Shown here: positions 16,903 to 19,531 of the stretch, piece after piece
How positions within the stretch are numbered: position 1 is the stretch's first letter
Layout of the letters: each line of letters opens with the position of its first letter
Position numbers and translations under genes: made by a program
NCBI GenBank assembly: GCA_034096865.1
Contig: JAWQFJ010009575.1
Coordinates: 17,501-37,031, forward strand
DNA from: Theodoxus fluviatilis
Taxonomy: Eukaryota; Mollusca; Gastropoda; Cycloneritida; Neritidae
Length of the DNA: 19,531 nt
Reading direction: 5' to 3'
The notes under the pieces: generated by a model
Told to the model about the DNA's origin: nothing
Database searches by the model: none
Seen by the model: only the letters and a program-made list of their open reading frames with translations

Positions 16903-18030
16903 TATAAACTAGTAACTTGCATTGTACCGAAAAGAAATTGTCTGGAAATTGGCAATATTGTACTGATTTTTTATTGTGGACGATACTCCAAAATCTTCCA
17001 GGTATCCATTCCGATACAATAAGATCTTTGCTTTCGAACAAAGATGAGAACCTCAATCATTTCAAGAATCCCAAGTTCTTCCTCCCGCCTGCCAACCCCA
17101 CCCCCCACTCCATCTCCTCCCGTCAGTCTTCACTCTCTCGCATGAACCAATTCTGTTTTCTACATTCCATTATCTGCATAAAAACGTCTGGTTCACGTAG
17201 CTGAAAACAAACGTGGAAAATTTCCGTTGGAGTTGATGGGACGTGACAGAGCAACAGATGTCACAGATCGGCGAGCTATGGTCCGGATCTATCAGCACTT
17301 GTGACGTCACGTGAGATCAGCGTGTCAAGGCCACCATGATGACAAGTAGCAGGACATGCTCAAGCAGACAGGCTTGTGGCTCTCAGTGGGTCTCTAGATA
17401 ATTTGCGGGTCATGCCTGCCCGCGATAATTCAGCAGTTCAAGAATGACACGCGCCCTTTTGAGTTGTGGCCTGCTGTTGTATTGGCGTCTAGTAGTAGTA
17501 GCGCCTGCTTCTTTTCGAGTTACTGCTTTATCAAATGCGCTGACCCTGTTGATTCATGTCAAATTTAGGCTGTCGGGTCCTGGAGATGTTTGAAGTGAGT
17601 GAGCCGAGGCAGCTGTGACTTTAGGAGGACAAGAGATATTAGATAATTCAATGCAACCGAAGACATATACATATACACACTGTCTTTGATGCAATGTTTT
17701 GCAAGAGGTTCTCAAAACATTCGGTGTTTCCTGGCAGGAGTCATTCTGAACACAGAGATGTAGTATCTCTGACACAGGTTGGTCACGTGACTTCGAATCC
17801 ACATTCCAATGATTCTACCAATCAAAATTCAACATGATCAGAAGACCATTGAGAGTAAAAAGAGGCGATTTTATTTCACTCCAATTATTTATCCCGATAG
17901 ATAACCACAAATTTGGTGTTCTAATAAAACTAATCTATGAGATTTTCAGGAAATCATTTGAGAACTACTTTTAGCGCGAACGTGTCTATAAGGTTGCAAA
18001 CTGCCTTGAGCACGTGCGATTGTGTATATA

Positions 18031-18869
18031 CAGTAGTCGCCGCTTATTAAAAACACATTGGGACCGAACAAAAGTGTTTTTAATAAGCGGCGTTTTTATT
18101 AACCGGCACTTCCCGCTTCACCAAGCCGTTGCGTTTCTTCCACCTGTTAAACCACCCATTTGTAGCTTTGAATTCGGAGCGACCAAGCTGGGAAGCAATC
18201 TGTTCCGCCTTCTGACACAGGATTGGGCCGTTTACAGGTGTGTTGCGCGCTTGGATAGAGTCGAACCACCGCTTTAAGCCATCTTCTGTCTCTTTATCCT
18301 TCCCGCAGCGCCGACGCTTCCTTTGGCCTTGACTGGAGCCCTCTGCGATATCAGCCCTAAGTTCATCTTCTTTTTTCAGTGTCTGGCACAGAAATGATGC
18401 CGACACACCCAAAATGTCAGCACCCTCCCTCAAACTTTTAGAATTTAGCTCTCGGTAGCGATCAAGCAAGTCCACTTTGTCTTTGGGTGTCATTTCTGTT
18501 CTTTTTCTTTTCTTTGGAGCTGAAGTTAAAGCCATTTTCTGATTCACTGCTTATCCAGCGAGACTAGACAGTGTTGAATTGACATCTGACGGTTTGCTGA
18601 CAAGGGTGTAATCACTGTTCACACAAACGCTGAAGCGTCTTTAGTTGTCATCTAACGGTTTGCTGACAAGAATTCACAACCAGAGATCGACTCTGACCCT
18701 CCGAACAGCGAGAAAAAGAACAGAAAGTGTTTTTATTAAACGGCGCCTGTATATTTAATAACCGGCGCAATTTTACATATGTTATATAGTGGTAAATCCG
18801 GACCGGACCAACTGTGTGTAAAAAACGGCTGTTTTTATTAACCGCGTGTTTTATAGGCGGCGACTACTG
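18031..18869 (-). mobile_element. Tigger/pogo-like DNA transposon, internally deleted
   Basis: The element is 839 bp. Both ends begin CAGTAGTCGCCGC when read inward, with weaker matching to about 25 bases. It is flanked by TA on both sides (18029-18030 and 18870-18871), the expected Tc1/mariner-pogo duplication. It carries several subterminal copies of a TTTTTATTAACCGGC-like motif (near 18075, 18094, 18728, 18755 and 18829). It encodes only the N-terminal DNA-binding part of a transposase, so it is non-autonomous. The left arm of the large inverted repeat, which lacks it, shows the approximate empty site. Confidence 0.9.
18080..18535 (-). pseudogene. Truncated Tigger-type transposase, CENP-B DNA-binding region only
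   Basis: The first ATG is at 18535 (MALTSAPKKRKRTEMTPK); the frame is open a few codons further upstream. It encodes 151 residues. A basic PKKRKR stretch near the N-terminus resembles a nuclear localisation signal. The first helix-turn-helix (about residues 15-65: KVDLLDRYRELNSKSLREGA, then DILGVSASFLCQTLKK) is the CENP-B/pogo type. The second (about 90-145: LKRWFDSIQARNTPVNGPIL, then FKATNGWFNRWKKRNG) is the Tc5/CENP-B HTH. These bind transposon ends in known members. The roughly 300-residue DDE catalytic domain is absent: after KREV the frame passes into the terminal repeat and stops at KNAAY. The DNA-binding part itself has no stop or frameshift, so it may still be translatable. Confidence 0.85.
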
Positions 18870-19054
18870 TAGTAATACACGCGATCTTTGGACCTACTAT
18901 AAACGCAGCGAAAAGGATTCCTATGGGTCCGGGCTGGTTTCGTGAATCTATGGTTATACTCTCGCAAGTAAATGCTTTCTGGCCGGAACCTGTGGTCTAA
19001 CTGCCTTCACACTGTTTGACGAGCTCCACACTTCGATCATTCGTGTATCCACTG

Positions 19055-19531
19055 ATGGAGTCAGTAAGTGATTTAACCTACATTCCGTCTGTGTTGAACG
19101 TTAATCGAATGGAAGTTTCTTCTGTAGGAATCCGTCCGATTCCGAAGTTCGATATTATCGGATAGCTCAGAAGCAGTTTTTCTAAGTTTAATCCTTCTAA
19201 GCATACATTAAATTAATGATTCCTCATCAGCAAAAGCACTCAGTGGGTTTCTGTGTGTATCGAAGATTATGCAGACGGGATTGGTTGCCTTACTCGCTCA
19301 ATGAAGTATAAATATTGCTGTTGTATTCAAAGTCCTTATAATTAGTAGAGTTCACAATATTACACTCTTGTGATTCGAATTTTACCGCATACAAGTTTTA
19401 CATTCATGGGAAATCGATGTTTAGAAAATGAACTGACGGAAAAATGGCTGCCAGTATGGAGTGTATCACAACAAGCGGAGGAATACACTCACGATGTGAT
19501 ATGGCATTCAGCGTGGCTGTTCAGAACGGTG
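19055..19531. other. Unassigned sequence to the window edge
   Basis: AT-rich DNA beyond the right arm of the inverted repeat. No exon, RNA gene or transposon end is recognised. It is probably more of the carrier gene's intron 2, but that depends on where exon 3 lies. Confidence 0.4.

Larger units (their letters stand above)
16574..17739. other. Spacer between the inverted-repeat arms
   Basis: About 1.17 kb of single-copy-looking DNA with no supported gene. It contains (TC)n plus C17 at 16617-16700 and (GA)n at 16827-16898, a C-rich stretch around 17080-17120, and the palindrome GTGACGTCAC at 17301-17310, a CRE-like core overlapping CACGTG. No transposase or other conserved motif was found in any frame. 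Confidence 0.5.
17740..19054 (-). repeat. Large inverted repeat, right arm
   Basis: Reverse-complement partner of 15465-16573. It starts at GTCATTCTGAAC, runs to 18030, is interrupted by the Tigger-like element 18031-18869, and resumes to the tip ending CCACTG at 19054. Shared landmarks include TCACGTGACC, the AATAATTTATCCC region and the TTTCTGGCCGGAACCTGTGG block. Flanking bases outside the tip (ATGGAGTC) do not match those outside the left tip. Confidence 0.88.

Noticed and set aside
14870..19531. Third exon of the SLC25-like gene
   Set aside because: No acceptor followed by a VRLQ-like sequence or a GFFKG-type motif was found by eye; not claimed.

Overview
This is a eukaryotic, almost certainly animal, genomic window. 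It has two spliced exons of a mitochondrial carrier gene with consensus GT/AG junctions, several classes of transposable element and very heavy microsatellite content. There is no bacterial gene organisation. The high load of (GA)n, (CA)n, CR1-type LINE, Tigger/pogo and MITE-like elements fits a marine invertebrate, perhaps a mollusc, but the phylum is an inference and no sequence here fixes it.

Layout. 1-2205 is unrecognised sequence containing a nine-unit 36-bp minisatellite (433-765) and a G-rich stretch (about 1750-1880). 2206-4060 is a (CT)n tract followed by about 1.8 kb of CpG-periodic tandem repeat in two domains. 4061-5237 is unrecognised DNA with (CCAT)n, (CA/CACG)n and (GA)n tracts. 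5238-12392 holds two same-orientation (minus-strand) copies of one CR1-type non-LTR retrotransposon. Copy A is a 5'-truncated 985-bp 3' end. Copy B is about 6.1 kb and carries ORF1 (coiled coil plus SGNH-like domain) and ORF2 (AP endonuclease plus reverse transcriptase), broken by at least four frameshifts. Every end of both copies abuts a (GA)n tract, which suggests that the family inserts into (TC)n/(GA)n microsatellites.

12456-13591 is a possible TIR element followed by the G-rich and CpG-rich leader of the one recognisable host gene. That gene is on the plus strand: exon 1 is 13592-13685 and exon 2 is 14826-14869. Together they encode the first 46 residues of an SLC25 mitochondrial carrier closest to the SLC25A45/47/48 group. 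Intron 1 holds stacked microsatellites and the tail of a second LINE family. The rest of the gene is not visible, so everything from 14870 on is probably a long intron 2 or lies beyond a missed exon.

14870-19531 is a nested transposon island. It contains a tRNA-like SINE candidate, a 234-bp MITE (15231-15464), and a large inverted repeat with arms at 15465-16573 and 17740-19054. The left arm has been split by a roughly 0.6-kb TIR element. The right arm has been split by an 839-bp Tigger/pogo-like element flanked by TA. The Tigger element keeps only the CENP-B-type DNA-binding part of its transposase. Because each arm lacks the other's insertion, each serves as the empty site for the other, which gives a readable order of events.
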